NCBI RefSeq assembly: GCF_028623165.1
Contig: NZ_CP117772.1
Span: 1 to 64,000 of the forward strand
DNA length: 64,000 nt
From: Nostoc sp. UHCC 0926
GTDB lineage: Bacteria; Cyanobacteriota; Cyanobacteriia; Cyanobacteriales; Nostocaceae
Direction of reading: 5' to 3'
Below the pieces are notes generated by a model that did not search any database, had not been told where the DNA came from, and was given only the letters and a program-made list of their open reading frames with translations. This document shows positions 17,320-28,172 of this stretch, in pieces. A program made the translations under genes and the position numbers. Position 1 is the stretch's first letter. The number at the start of each line of letters is the position of its first letter.

Positions 17320-20300
17320 ATGGAAGTCTACGTTTTTCCTCTTTCTAGCCCTCAAAAAAGACTTTGGTATCAAGAGATAATTCAGCCTGGGAATATAGCT
17401 TATAATATCCCTATTGGATTGCGATTTTCTGGCGAACTAAACCAGGAGATTCTAGAGAAAGTTTTTCAAACAATAGTTAATCGCCATGAAATTTTGCGGA
17501 CAACATTTGCCACAGAAAATGGCGAACCAATGCAATTAGTTCATGGCGAAATGGTATTTCATTTAGAACAGAGGGTTATTGAATCTTCTGTAGGAGATAT
17601 AGAAGAAGTTATTAAAGAAAAATTAGCCGCAGAGTCTCGCAAACCTTTTGATTTGGTGACAGGCCCTCTAATTCGAGCCATATTGTACAAAACTCAACCA
17701 CAAGAGCATATTTTGTTTGTAAATATGCATCATATTGTTAGTGATGGTTGGTCTTTAGGGGTTTTTGTTCAGGAACTCACCCAACTTTACACTGCATACC
17801 TTCAAGAAGAAAAAATATCTTTACCAGAGTTACCAATTCAATACGGTGATTATGCTGAATGGCAAGAAAATTGGCTGCAAGAAGATGGAATAAAAAAACA
17901 ACTTGCTAATTGGGAAAAAGCCCTTGCAGATTTACCTCCAGCTATTGATTTACTTTTAGATTACTCGCGTCCGCCGCAACAAACTTATAATGGGGCGATG
18001 GTGCGCGAACATCTACCTTTAGCACTTACTAATTCTTTAGAAGAATTAGCAAAGCAAGAAGGTGCTACTTTTTTCATGGCAGCATTGGCTGTTTATCAAG
18101 TCTTACTGTATCGTTATTCCAATCAAACTGATATTATCGTTGGCAGCGCGATCGCTAATCGCCGACGAAGCGAACTAGATAACCTCATTGGTTATTTTGT
18201 CAACACTCTTGCCCTACGTGCTGACCTCTCTGGAAAACCTTCTTTCCGCGAGTTCTTAGGGCGAATTTCCCGAACTTGTCTTGATGCTTACGCCAATCAG
18301 GATGTGCCTTTTGATACCCTGATGGAGAAATTATCAGCAAAACGTGACCCCAGTCGTTCGCCAATTTTTCAAACTTTATTTGTGCTGCAAAATGCACCTT
18401 TGGGTGAAATTCGCTTACCGGGACTCAAGGTCAATCCTATACATCTGGAAAATGGCGGGGCAAAATTTGACCTTACTCTCATCCTGGAAGCTTCCACCGC
18501 AGGTTGGCTGCTAACGCTAGAATACAATACCGACCTTTTTAAAGAAGAGACGGCACGTCAAATATTAAAACATTATCAGCAATTGCTTGCCGCCGTTGTC
18601 AGTACCCCTGATGTCTGCATTAATTCCTTTTCCTTGTTAACCCCAAGGGAACGTCAGGAACTTTTAGAGTTGAGTGATGCATCCAACTCCATCAACTGCG
18701 AAGAAACAAATTTAGTTGAGTTGTTTGCCAAGAGTGTCGTCACCTATCCCAACAGAATCGCCGTCACAGCATCAGGAAAAACATTAACTTATCGAGAATT
18801 AGATCAACGCTCTGACAGGTTGGCAAATTTTCTGCGTCGCAAAGGTGTTTGTTGCGAAGTCCGAGTAGGTATTTACCAAGAGCGTAACGAGGAGTTAATT
18901 GTCTCTCTACTCGCTGTCTTAAAGGCAGGCGGAACTTATGTACCCCTTGACCCTGCTTATCCAGCAGAGCGAATTATTGATATTGTAGAAGACAGTAATA
19001 TTGCTCTGTTGCTGACAGAAGAAGCTTTGCTTTCATCTATTCCCCCAACAGAGGTCCAAGTGGTGATTGTTGACAAGATTGAGTTTTCACCAGATGAAGA
19101 GATGGAAGGATGCGAACGCATATTTCCTGCTCAAGCAGCTTATATTATTTATACTAGTGGCTCTACGGGAAAACCGAAAGGTTGTATTGTGACTCACGGC
19201 AACGTTACTCGACTCATGCGGAGTACAGAACCTTGGTTTGAATTTAACGAAAACGATGTCTGGACGCTGTTCCACTCCTACGCTTTCGATTTTTCTGTAT
19301 GGGAAATTTGGGGCGCTTTGGTTTATGGTGGAAAATTGGTGGTGGTTCCTTACTTGGAAAGTCGTTCTCCTGAGACTTTTCGGGCTTTACTGTTGAGCGA
19401 GGGTGTAACTATTCTCAATCAAACTCCTTCTGCTTTCCGCTCGTTAATTCGCGCTGACAGGGAAGCTGAGGATAAACTCAATTTGCGGGCGGTGATTTTC
19501 GGTGGCGAAGCTTTGGAATTACAAAGCTTGCGCCCTTGGATGGAGCGCTACGGCGACGAAAGCCCGCGTCTAATTAATATGTACGGGATCACCGAAACTA
19601 CCGTCCATGTAACTTACCGCCCCATTTCCTTGGCGGATATCGAACAAAATCGCGGTAGTGTCATTGGTGAACCTATCCCAGATTTATCGCTCTACGTCCT
19701 GGATGAGGGATTGGAACTGACACCGATTGGCGTTCCAGGGGAAATTTATGTTGGTGGGATGGGTGTATCCAGAGGATATCTCAACCGAGCCAAATTAACT
19801 GTGCAAAGATTTATACCTGATCCCTACAGCAAAAAACCGGGAGCTAGGTTATATTGCACGGGGGATATCGCCCGACGTTTACCCAATGGGGATTTAGAGT
19901 ATCTCAGACGCGGGGACGAACAGGTGAAAGTACGTGGTTTCCGTATTGAACTTGGTGAAATTGAAGCCGCGTTAGCTGGACTACCGGAAGTTACAGAAGC
20001 GGTGGTTGTAACCCACTCGGAAAACGCCGAAGACAAGCGTCTGGTTGCTTATATTGTTGTTTGTGGCCAGCCGCTAGATCAAAGTCAATTGCGTGCTGTT
20101 TTGAAAGAGCGTTTACCCGACTATATGATTCCGGCAGCGTTTATATTCCTAGATGCTATGCCTCTTACTGCTCAAGGTAAGATTAACCGCAAAGCATTAC
20201 CTGCACCTGATTGGAATCATCATAGCGCCAGACGCGCGATCGCACCTGCTCAAACACCTGCTGAAAAGATAATTTGTCAGGTTTGGGAGCAAGTTTTAGG

Positions 20301-23300
20301 AATTAATCTTGTCGGTGTAGAAGATAATTTTTTTGAGCTTGGCGGTGATTCGATTTTGGCTTTGAAAGTAGTCACTGAAATACGCCGTCAAGGTTGGGAA
20401 TTAACGCCACAAGACATCTTTCAACAACAGACAGTCAAACTACTTGCCCAAAAAGTAAAAATGCTGCATTCGCAAGCAAGTAGTCAAGAGAAAGCTTTTG
20501 GTGAAGCGCCTCTAAGTCCGATCCAAAAATGGTTTTTTGAACTTGAAGTGCCAAATCCTGATCATTGGAATCAAAGTTTATTGTTGGAAGTCAACAAATC
20601 TCTGAAACCAGAGATCGTCGCGGCAGCGGTGAAAGTGATTGCAGCCCATCACGATATATTTAGACTGCGTTTTCAAAAGGAAGAAGAAATTTGGCGGCAA
20701 TTTTATACTGAAGACGAAGCGGCTTTTACTTTTGAAGTTGTAGAGCAAGTTTTGGACTACAAAGATGAGATTTCGCGTTTGCAGCGATCGCTTGATTTAC
20801 GTAACGGGCCTCTAGCTCGTGTAGCATGGTTAAATCTGGGAGAAGAATGTCCGCCAAGACTTTTGATTGTTTTACATCACCTGATTGTTGATGGTATTTC
20901 TTGGCGCATTCTTACCCAAGACTTAGCAGAGGCAATTGCTGCAATCATTCAAGGTAAATCTCCTGTTTTAGAAAAAAATACAACATCTTTCAAAGATTGG
21001 AGTGAGTTTTTACAATCTTTTGCCAAATCTTCAGCTATTCAGGAACAAAAACAGTTTTGGCTGAATGTTCTCAAAGATGAAACGGCTCGATTACCTCTTG
21101 ATTTTCCCCAAGCTGAGGCGCAAAACTTCGAGTCTTCTGTGAGAACTATCTCGCGGAAATTAACTAAAGATCAAACAAACGCCCTACTCACCAAAGCAAA
21201 CAAAGCTTACCGCACCCAACCTCAAGAATTGCTGCTAGCTGCCGTTAGTAAAACTATCAGCAATATAACCAAAGGTCGCACCATCCAAATTATGATGGAA
21301 GGGCATGGGAGAGAAGAAATATCCCAAGATTTGGATATCAGTAATACCCTTGGTTGGTTTACAACACTTTATCCTTTGCGTCTTGACTTGTCATCAAGCG
21401 CCGATGAGGGATTTTTCATTAAAGGCGTTAAAGAAAAAATTCGTTCTGTTCCGCAACGGGGTATTGGTTATGGTATTTTAAAATACCTACAAGACGAACC
21501 AATTGCTCTTAACTGTAGCCCTGAAATTAGCTTTAACTATCTCGGTCAAGTGCGAGATAGTGGACAAAACAAATTATTTCGCTTGCTAAATGAAGATTCT
21601 GGACTTTCACACGACCCAGAAGGGTTGCGTCCTCAATTGATTGAGGTTCTCAGTATCATTGTTGACGGGGAATTGCAGGTTGATTGGTTGTACAGCGCTA
21701 ATTTACATCGAGAAGAAACAGTTTCTAAATGGGCTGATGATTTTCAGAAAAACTTGCTGCAAATACTCACACATTGCAACGATTCAAATATTTATACATT
21801 CACACCTTCAGACTTTCCCTTAGTTCGGATAAATCAATCTTTTTTGGATGTTTCGCAAGTCAATTTTCCCGACTTGGAAGATATTTATCCACTTTCCCCG
21901 TTGCAAGAAGGGATGCTATTTCATACACTGTACTCTCCAGAAGATGGTGTGTATTTTGAGCAAGTAACTGGTAAAGTTGCAGGTGATTTAGATATCCGTG
22001 CTTTTGCTCATGCTTGGCAAGTTGTTGTAGACCGACACCCGATTCTCCGCACTGCATTTGTTTGGGAAAACCAAGATCCCCCTGTGCAAGTTGTCAGCAC
22101 TTCTGTCAAATTCCCCATCCAGCCACAAGACTGGCGCAATTTATCCGCCGCACAGCAAGAAAATCAATTCAAACAATATCTTGCTGGAGATAGAAAGAAT
22201 GGATTTCAACTGGATAAACCACCTTTGATGCGCTTTACAATTATCCAGATGGATGATGCTAGCTGTCAATGGGTTTGGAGTCATCACCATATACTCCTTG
22301 ATGGCTGGTCGATTCCACTCATTTTTAAAGAGGTGCTTGAGGTTTACAAATCGAAACTCCAGGGTGTTGCCCACTCTTTAACTTCAATTCCACCTTACCG
22401 CAACTATATTCAATGGCTGGCATCGCAGGATAATCAATCATCTGAGCAATTTTGGCAAGAACAGTTCGCAGGTTTAGCAAGTCCGACTCCGATATCCTGG
22501 AAACTAGAGGATACTGAACTTATCCAAGATTTGCCTGATTATCAAGAAGCTGAACTACGTCTGAGTGATAAAGAATTCACCACCTTGCATCAGATGGTGC
22601 AAAACCGTCACCTGACGCTCAATACTTTGACTCAAGGCGCTTGGGCGCTGCTTTTGCAAAAATATGGCGCGGGACAAGACGTGGTTTTTGGTGTAACTGT
22701 TTCCGGGCGACCCCCGGAAATTACGGGAGTGGAGAACATGGTTGGGTTGTTTATCAACACCCTCCCCATACGCGTTGCCTTAGAACCTTCGCTAACTGTA
22801 GCCTCCTGGCTAGAACAAATTCAACAGCGTCACGCTCAAATGCGGGAATATGAGTATAGCAAGCTAACAGACATCCGCAATGCGATTAATTTCCCTCAAG
22901 GCGAGGATTTGTTTGAAAGTATACTTGTATTCGAGAATTATCCTGTTGACAAATCTTTAAAAAATCAGGGCAAGGATATCAAAATTGATGATATCAAAAT
23001 GTATGAAAAAACCAATTATCCGCTCACCATCGGTATTATTCCGGGTAGCGATCTGCTGCTGAAATTAAATTACCAGACAAAATTTTTGTCTGCCAAAGTA
23101 GCAAAACTTATGCTGCAACGACTGCGGAAACTGCTGCTGGAACTTGCTGAAAATCCAGAGGCTTCTCTGGGTGAAATTCAGATTTTATCTGTACAAGAAC
23201 GCCACTTAGCGATCGCTGAATGGAACGACAACAGCAAAGATTTGGGAGAATTACGCTCTGCTCACCAGCTTTTTGAAGACCAGGCGGATGCAAATCCCAA

Positions 23301-26300
23301 TGCTCTAGCACTCGTGTTTGGTGAAGATTCTATCACCTATGGCGAATTAGAGAACCGGGCAAATGCTCTGGCTGCAATTTTGAAGTCAAAAGGTATCAGC
23401 CATGAAAGGATTGTGGGCTTATATTTTGAACCTTCAACCAAATATATCATCGCGCTTTTAGCTGTATTGAAAGCTGGCGGGGCATTTCTGCCACTCGATC
23501 CCGCATACCCTGAAGAACGCCTCAAGCTAATTTTGGAGGATAGCCAAGCCCTGGTTCTGACAAAAGATCAAGATATCCCCGAATTCCTGCAAAATTATCC
23601 AATTCTTCCACTTTCAGAAATGGAGTGGAGCCAAAACATTCCTCGTCTCAACCTCAAGACTGAAAAAGATCATCTCGCCTACGTTATCTACACCTCTGGT
23701 TCTACAGGAAAACCCAAAGGTGTTTTAGTTACCCATGCAGGCATTCAAAATCTTGTCAAACAGACAACTTCGGCTTTTGGTATCACAGCAGACAGTCGCA
23801 TGTACCAATTTTCTTCTCTGAATTTTGATGCTGCGGTTTGGGAGATTTTTATGGTGCTGGGAACTGGAGCCACTTTATATATTAAGGACAAGACGGAGCG
23901 TTTTCTTGGCCCAGCCCTGTGGTCAGCTTTAACCGCCTGGAAAATCACCCATTTATCTCTGCCCCCATCTGTCCTCGCTGCTATCAAGTCGGAAGATTTA
24001 CCAGATATGCAAACCTTGATTCTGGGTGGAGAAGCATGTTCTGGAAACCTGCTGCGACGTTGGGGAACTCAGGGGCGAAAAGTCTTTAACGCCTACGGGC
24101 CGACAGAAGCGACTGTCTGCACAAACGTGGTGGACTGTTCCCATTTGATTGGAGAACCTAGTATTGGCCACGCTATATCGAATGTCCAAATGTACCTGCT
24201 AGATGGGAATTTTGAACCTGTGGCAGAGGGTGTCCCAGGAGAAATATACATTAGTGGCATTGGTTTGGCGCGGGGCTATTTAAATAAACCCAGTTTGACG
24301 GCAAACGCTTTTATCCCCCATCCATTCGCCAAACAGCCAGGAACGCGGCTTTACCGCACTGGAGATATGGGGGTTTACGATCGCCAAGGAAACATTCGCT
24401 TTCTTGGACGCCAAGACAATCGGGTGAAATTCCACGGACATCGGATCGAACTAGGGGAAATTGAAGCCGTTTTGACAAGGCACGAGGCAGTAAATAGCGC
24501 TGTGGTGCTGTTGCGGGAAGATGCCGGACGACAACGATTGGTGGCATACGCCCAGACTTCAACCGCAGAAACAACTTCTAAAGAGTTAATTGAATATTTA
24601 ACCGGGATTTTACCGAAATACATGGTGCCAAGTGCGGTAGTTATTCTCCAGGCATGGCCTCTCACCCTCAACGGCAAACTCGATCGCCAAGCCCTGTCTG
24701 CACTGGAATTACCAAGCCCTCGACGAGAGGAAAACTCAGCAATATCGGCAAATGAAACCGAAGAGATATTACGTCAAATTTGGAACCAAACACTGGGGTT
24801 AGAAGCAGTTCATCCTGATGATAATTTCTTCGAGTTGGGCGGCGATTCAATCATTAGTTTGCAAGTCACCTCCCGCGCCCGTGAAGCTGGATTGGACATT
24901 AATCCTAGAGACATTTTTGAAACCCAAACCCTGGGAAGACTGGCGGCTGTTGCCAAACCTTTACGCCAGCAAGTTGAAAATGTCGAGCCGTTAACCGCTA
25001 GCATTCCCCTTGCCCCGATTCAGCGTTGGTTCTTTGAACAAAACTTGCCCCACCCACACCACTGGAACCAAGCAGTAGCCTTGAATGCCAGCGAACCTCT
25101 GAATATTGATGCCCTTAAGGTTGCTTTGAAAGCTGTGGTTGCCCATCACGATATTTTGCGATCGCATTTCCGCAAAAACCAGGGCGTTTGGGAACAATCT
25201 TACTTTGGCTCTGCGGCAAAACCTCCATTACGCATCGAATATTTTAGCAGCCATCTGCCTTCTTGCCAACAAGATGTTCTAGAAGTTGTTGTCGAAGAAG
25301 AACATAGAGGTTTGAATTTAGAAAGTCCTCCCCTACTACGAGTTCTCTATGCCAAAAACCTAAAAGAGTATGGCAACGTCTTGTTTTTGTTTGGACATCA
25401 CCTTGTATTTGATGGAGTCTCCTGGCGCATCCTGATTGAGGACTTAACCCTAGCTTACCAACAAGCTGTAATAGGCAAACCTATTTCCTTACCCGCGAAA
25501 ACTTCCTCTTACAGGCAGTGGGCAACATCTCTGCAAACCCTGGCAAATTCTCCAGAAATCGCCAAAGATATTTTATTTTGGCAAGAAACACTCTCAAGTC
25601 CTAGCACTTCATTACCTATCGATGATTTTGGTAGTAACACAGTAGACAGCTTATGTGCGGAATCTACCCAAATAACAGCAGTCGAAACCCAGACTCTACT
25701 CAAAGAAGCAACTGCAATTTATCACGCCAGTGTACAAGAAATACTCCTAGCCGCACTACTCGATACGCTGAGTCAATGGAACAATTCACCCCATGTACTG
25801 ATTGATTTGGAAGGACACGGACGAGAGATACTTGCAAACGGGCTTGATTTATCAAGAACCGTGGGTTGGTTTACCTCGCTCTACCCCATTCTTCTGAAGA
25901 AACCCAGCGAAAATCCCAACCGGGAAAACATGCTCAAGGAAATGAAAAGACAAATGCGAGCTATTCCCCATCACGGACAAAGCTTTGGCTTCCTACGTTA
26001 TCTTAGTCAGGAGAAAGCTATCGACGAAACACTGACAAATACTAACAAACCGCAGATTAGTTTTAATTATCTGGGGCAAATCGATAGCCAGCAAAATAGT
26101 AACAATCTTTTCAACCTCAGCAATGCTCCTACAGGTTCGGGAATGTTTGGCAAACAAAAACGTCCCCACCTTTTAGCTGTTAACGTTCGCATTCAAAGCG
26201 AATGTATGTATGTTGACTGGACATACAGCAAGAATATTCATCACCCTGAAACCATACGTCGCCTTGCAGAAAGCTATCTGCACAACCTCCGCGCTTACCT

Positions 26301-26409
26301 AAGAGATAATATTGATTTTGAGGAATTATTTTATACTACTAGTGACTTTCATCTGGTTGAGATGACAGAGAGCGAACTTGATTCTCTCTTAGCAGATTTG
26401 GAAGTATAA
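17320..26409 (+). CDS. NRPS2: C-A(Thr)-PCP-E-C-A(aromatic)-PCP-E
   Basis: 3029 residues, start ATG 17320 without a clear ribosome site. C1 about 1-440 (HHIVSDGWS at 137), A3 466-960, PCP Ser1011 (ELGGDSI), E1 1064-1505 (HHLIVDGISW and ISFNYLGQ), C2 1519-1950 (HHILLDGWS; starts DIYPLSPLQEGMLFH, the class that accepts D-donors), A4 1980-2470, PCP Ser2510, E2 2562-3010 (HHLVFDGVSW). A3 pocket is DFWNIGMVH, threonine. A4 reads DAWSIGAVC, close to Phe/Tyr codes (DAWTIAAIC, DASTIAAVC), so an aromatic residue is inferred, Tyr if this is hassallidin-type. Both residues leave as D-isomers. Ending in E, it must hand over to a D-accepting C domain; the first C domain of the synthetase at 59162 is of that class, supporting trans transfer to the opposite-strand arm. 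Confidence 0.93.
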   Translation: MEVYVFPLSSPQKRLWYQEIIQPGNIAYNIPIGLRFSGELNQEILEKVFQTIVNRHEILRTTFATENGEPMQLVHGEMVFHLEQRVIESSVGDIEEVIKEKLAAESRKPFDLVTGPLIRAILYKTQPQEHILFVNMHHIVSDGWSLGVFVQELTQLYTAYLQEEKISLPELPIQYGDYAEWQENWLQEDGIKKQLANWEKALADLPPAIDLLLDYSRPPQQTYNGAMVREHLPLALTNSLEELAKQEGATFFMAALAVYQVLLYRYSNQTDIIVGSAIANRRRSELDNLIGYFVNTLALRADLSGKPSFREFLGRISRTCLDAYANQDVPFDTLMEKLSAKRDPSRSPIFQTLFVLQNAPLGEIRLPGLKVNPIHLENGGAKFDLTLILEASTAGWLLTLEYNTDLFKEETARQILKHYQQLLAAVVSTPDVCINSFSLLTPRERQELLELSDASNSINCEETNLVELFAKSVVTYPNRIAVTASGKTLTYRELDQRSDRLANFLRRKGVCCEVRVGIYQERNEELIVSLLAVLKAGGTYVPLDPAYPAERIIDIVEDSNIALLLTEEALLSSIPPTEVQVVIVDKIEFSPDEEMEGCERIFPAQAAYIIYTSGSTGKPKGCIVTHGNVTRLMRSTEPWFEFNENDVWTLFHSYAFDFSVWEIWGALVYGGKLVVVPYLESRSPETFRALLLSEGVTILNQTPSAFRSLIRADREAEDKLNLRAVIFGGEALELQSLRPWMERYGDESPRLINMYGITETTVHVTYRPISLADIEQNRGSVIGEPIPDLSLYVLDEGLELTPIGVPGEIYVGGMGVSRGYLNRAKLTVQRFIPDPYSKKPGARLYCTGDIARRLPNGDLEYLRRGDEQVKVRGFRIELGEIEAALAGLPEVTEAVVVTHSENAEDKRLVAYIVVCGQPLDQSQLRAVLKERLPDYMIPAAFIFLDAMPLTAQGKINRKALPAPDWNHHSARRAIAPAQTPAEKIICQVWEQVLGINLVGVEDNFFELGGDSILALKVVTEIRRQGWELTPQDIFQQQTVKLLAQKVKMLHSQASSQEKAFGEAPLSPIQKWFFELEVPNPDHWNQSLLLEVNKSLKPEIVAAAVKVIAAHHDIFRLRFQKEEEIWRQFYTEDEAAFTFEVVEQVLDYKDEISRLQRSLDLRNGPLARVAWLNLGEECPPRLLIVLHHLIVDGISWRILTQDLAEAIAAIIQGKSPVLEKNTTSFKDWSEFLQSFAKSSAIQEQKQFWLNVLKDETARLPLDFPQAEAQNFESSVRTISRKLTKDQTNALLTKANKAYRTQPQELLLAAVSKTISNITKGRTIQIMMEGHGREEISQDLDISNTLGWFTTLYPLRLDLSSSADEGFFIKGVKEKIRSVPQRGIGYGILKYLQDEPIALNCSPEISFNYLGQVRDSGQNKLFRLLNEDSGLSHDPEGLRPQLIEVLSIIVDGELQVDWLYSANLHREETVSKWADDFQKNLLQILTHCNDSNIYTFTPSDFPLVRINQSFLDVSQVNFPDLEDIYPLSPLQEGMLFHTLYSPEDGVYFEQVTGKVAGDLDIRAFAHAWQVVVDRHPILRTAFVWENQDPPVQVVSTSVKFPIQPQDWRNLSAAQQENQFKQYLAGDRKNGFQLDKPPLMRFTIIQMDDASCQWVWSHHHILLDGWSIPLIFKEVLEVYKSKLQGVAHSLTSIPPYRNYIQWLASQDNQSSEQFWQEQFAGLASPTPISWKLEDTELIQDLPDYQEAELRLSDKEFTTLHQMVQNRHLTLNTLTQGAWALLLQKYGAGQDVVFGVTVSGRPPEITGVENMVGLFINTLPIRVALEPSLTVASWLEQIQQRHAQMREYEYSKLTDIRNAINFPQGEDLFESILVFENYPVDKSLKNQGKDIKIDDIKMYEKTNYPLTIGIIPGSDLLLKLNYQTKFLSAKVAKLMLQRLRKLLLELAENPEASLGEIQILSVQERHLAIAEWNDNSKDLGELRSAHQLFEDQADANPNALALVFGEDSITYGELENRANALAAILKSKGISHERIVGLYFEPSTKYIIALLAVLKAGGAFLPLDPAYPEERLKLILEDSQALVLTKDQDIPEFLQNYPILPLSEMEWSQNIPRLNLKTEKDHLAYVIYTSGSTGKPKGVLVTHAGIQNLVKQTTSAFGITADSRMYQFSSLNFDAAVWEIFMVLGTGATLYIKDKTERFLGPALWSALTAWKITHLSLPPSVLAAIKSEDLPDMQTLILGGEACSGNLLRRWGTQGRKVFNAYGPTEATVCTNVVDCSHLIGEPSIGHAISNVQMYLLDGNFEPVAEGVPGEIYISGIGLARGYLNKPSLTANAFIPHPFAKQPGTRLYRTGDMGVYDRQGNIRFLGRQDNRVKFHGHRIELGEIEAVLTRHEAVNSAVVLLREDAGRQRLVAYAQTSTAETTSKELIEYLTGILPKYMVPSAVVILQAWPLTLNGKLDRQALSALELPSPRREENSAISANETEEILRQIWNQTLGLEAVHPDDNFFELGGDSIISLQVTSRAREAGLDINPRDIFETQTLGRLAAVAKPLRQQVENVEPLTASIPLAPIQRWFFEQNLPHPHHWNQAVALNASEPLNIDALKVALKAVVAHHDILRSHFRKNQGVWEQSYFGSAAKPPLRIEYFSSHLPSCQQDVLEVVVEEEHRGLNLESPPLLRVLYAKNLKEYGNVLFLFGHHLVFDGVSWRILIEDLTLAYQQAVIGKPISLPAKTSSYRQWATSLQTLANSPEIAKDILFWQETLSSPSTSLPIDDFGSNTVDSLCAESTQITAVETQTLLKEATAIYHASVQEILLAALLDTLSQWNNSPHVLIDLEGHGREILANGLDLSRTVGWFTSLYPILLKKPSENPNRENMLKEMKRQMRAIPHHGQSFGFLRYLSQEKAIDETLTNTNKPQISFNYLGQIDSQQNSNNLFNLSNAPTGSGMFGKQKRPHLLAVNVRIQSECMYVDWTYSKNIHHPETIRRLAESYLHNLRAYLRDNIDFEELFYTTSDFHLVEMTESELDSLLADLEV

Positions 26410-26769
26410 AAAAGGAATGGGGTGGCTACAGCTTTTTAGACGATTACCAGTACAAGCCTGCGATCGCCCCTCATACCGTTTCACTTTCAGGTTAATACAT
26501 ATGGGTAATACCAATTCACGAAAACCTTGATACATATAAATTTCTCGTAGGGACACGGCATTGCCGTGCCCCTACCAAAGTATTTGTATCATTATTAAAG
26601 TGAAATGGTATAAGCAGGGGAAATAAGGTTTTCAGGCGAATGGCACAGATGCACCGAATCATAACTAATCAACCAGCCTGATAAAAATATCAGCGATCGC
26701 AGTTGATAAATTAACTAAAAATAGTCCTACAAATACTGCGATTTTTCAGGCAGGAGTTGAATTAGACTT
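26410..26769. other. Intergenic gap after NRPS2
   Basis: 360 bp without a gene. It holds the palindromic element listed at 26509-26610, two HIP1-like GCGATCGC sites and the leader of the exporter operon. A separate promoter for the exporter genes could lie here, but no clear -10/-35 pair was recognised. Confidence 0.4.
26509..26610. repeat. Palindromic MITE-like element with CCGTGCCCCTAC stem
   Basis: The central hairpin gtagggacacggca / ttgccgtgcccctac (26547-26575) is flanked by imperfect inverted ends taccaattcac (26509) and gtgaaatggta (to 26610), with gatacat-like steps on both sides. This is a frequent dispersed structure in heterocystous cyanobacteria. Confidence 0.65.
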
Positions 26770-27978
26770 ATGAGAAAATTTCAGCTATTAATACTTGTTC
26801 TATGTTCAATCAGTGTGTGTACTGCCTGCGATATTCAGAAGCAAAATCATACCCAAGAGACTGCTGTAAAACCTGCACCAGTAACATCTATTGTGGCCTT
26901 GGGGCGAATTGAACCAGAAGGCGAAGTTATTAAACTCTCAGTACCAAATGCCCAAGATAGCCGCGTCAACAAAATTCTAGTTAAAGAAGGCGACTTTGTA
27001 AATGCCAATCAGGTGATTGCAATTCTGCAAGGTATTGAGCGCAGAGAAGCAGATTTATCTAATGCACAGACAGATGTGCGGCTAAAACAGGCGGAACTTG
27101 CTAAAACACAGCAGGGAGATGCCAAAAAGGGACAACTAGCAATGCAAAGGGCAGCGATCGCCAGCTCAAAAGCCCAACGGATAGGTGAAATTAAGCAGAA
27201 AAAAGCAGCGATCGTCAGCACGGAAGCGACTCTCCGTGATGCCCAACTCACCTATCAACGACGACAAGTGTTGGCAAGTAAAGGTGCCATTTCTCGTGCT
27301 GACCGAGATTCAGCACAACGCGATTTGGCAACGGCCCAAGCTACTTTAGCTGAACGCAAAGCTGATTTGGAGCAAACCGAAAAAACCCTGCAAGCAGAAA
27401 TAGCCCAAGAACGGGCAAAACTAGCAGAATTGCAGGAGGTGCGTCCAGTGGATATTGAAATTGCCCAGGCGCAACTGGATAAAGCTAAGATTGCCGTTAA
27501 CCAGAGAAAAGCGGATTTAGAAGATGCAAAGGTACGAGTACCTGTAGCAGGACAAATTCTGAAAATTAATACGCGTATTGGAGAGCAAGTTAATACCAGT
27601 CAGGGCATTGTGGAACTGGCTCAAACTAACCAGATGTATGCGATCGCCGAGATTTCTGAAACTGATATTAACAAAGTCCGTATGGGACAACAAGCTGTGA
27701 TATCCAGCGAATATGGCGGTTTAACAGGCGAGATTCAGGGCGTTGTCGAACAGATCGCTTTGCAAATTGGCAAGCAAACCCTTCAAGACGCTGCCAGCAG
27801 TAATGATACAGGTAGTCCCACAACCGATCAAAATGCACGGGTGATTGCGGTTAAAGTTCGTATTACTCCCAAAGATAGTCCTAAGGTCGCTGGACTAACT
27901 AACATGCAAGTTCGCGTCAAGCTTGATATTGCCACAAATAATAATGCAGCCAATACTCGAACAAATACCTCGGAATAA
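26770..27978 (+). CDS. ABC exporter membrane-fusion subunit, HlyD/DevB family
   Basis: 402 residues, start ATG 26770 with AGGAG upstream. The N-terminus is a signal with a possible lipobox-like CTAC near residues 17-20, so the protein is membrane-anchored and periplasmic. PNAQDSRVNKILVKEGDFV (in part) and the matching VRVPVAGQILKI form the two lipoyl half-motifs; between them, about residues 95-250, is a long Ala/Gln/Lys-rich coiled-coil hairpin. This is the DevB layout: the adaptor that links an inner-membrane ABC pump to an outer-membrane TolC-like channel. Followed by DevC- and DevA-like genes in the DevBCA order. In Anabaena DevBCA exports heterocyst glycolipids; here export of the glycolipopeptide is inferred. 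Confidence 0.88.
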   Translation: MRKFQLLILVLCSISVCTACDIQKQNHTQETAVKPAPVTSIVALGRIEPEGEVIKLSVPNAQDSRVNKILVKEGDFVNANQVIAILQGIERREADLSNAQTDVRLKQAELAKTQQGDAKKGQLAMQRAAIASSKAQRIGEIKQKKAAIVSTEATLRDAQLTYQRRQVLASKGAISRADRDSAQRDLATAQATLAERKADLEQTEKTLQAEIAQERAKLAELQEVRPVDIEIAQAQLDKAKIAVNQRKADLEDAKVRVPVAGQILKINTRIGEQVNTSQGIVELAQTNQMYAIAEISETDINKVRMGQQAVISSEYGGLTGEIQGVVEQIALQIGKQTLQDAASSNDTGSPTTDQNARVIAVKVRITPKDSPKVAGLTNMQVRVKLDIATNNNAANTRTNTSE

Positions 27979-28172
27979 ATAAAGTTAGTTTACATTCAAA
28001 TATCTAATTTACTTGCGGATTTTTTGACTCTGCCAATTTGAGATTTTAGCTTTTGGATTGCAGAAAAAATTTCAAACCCAAAATTGAGTGAATATTTTGT
28101 CCGTTCACGGATTACTTGCTTAAACTTTGCCTTACTTGCCATTAACTAATAATAAAAATTAGGAAAATTCCC

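Noticed and set aside
11564..25703. Numerous 60-130 codon - strand frames inside NRPS1 and NRPS2
   Set aside because: Antisense shadows of conserved NRPS motifs, without ribosome sites or similarity.
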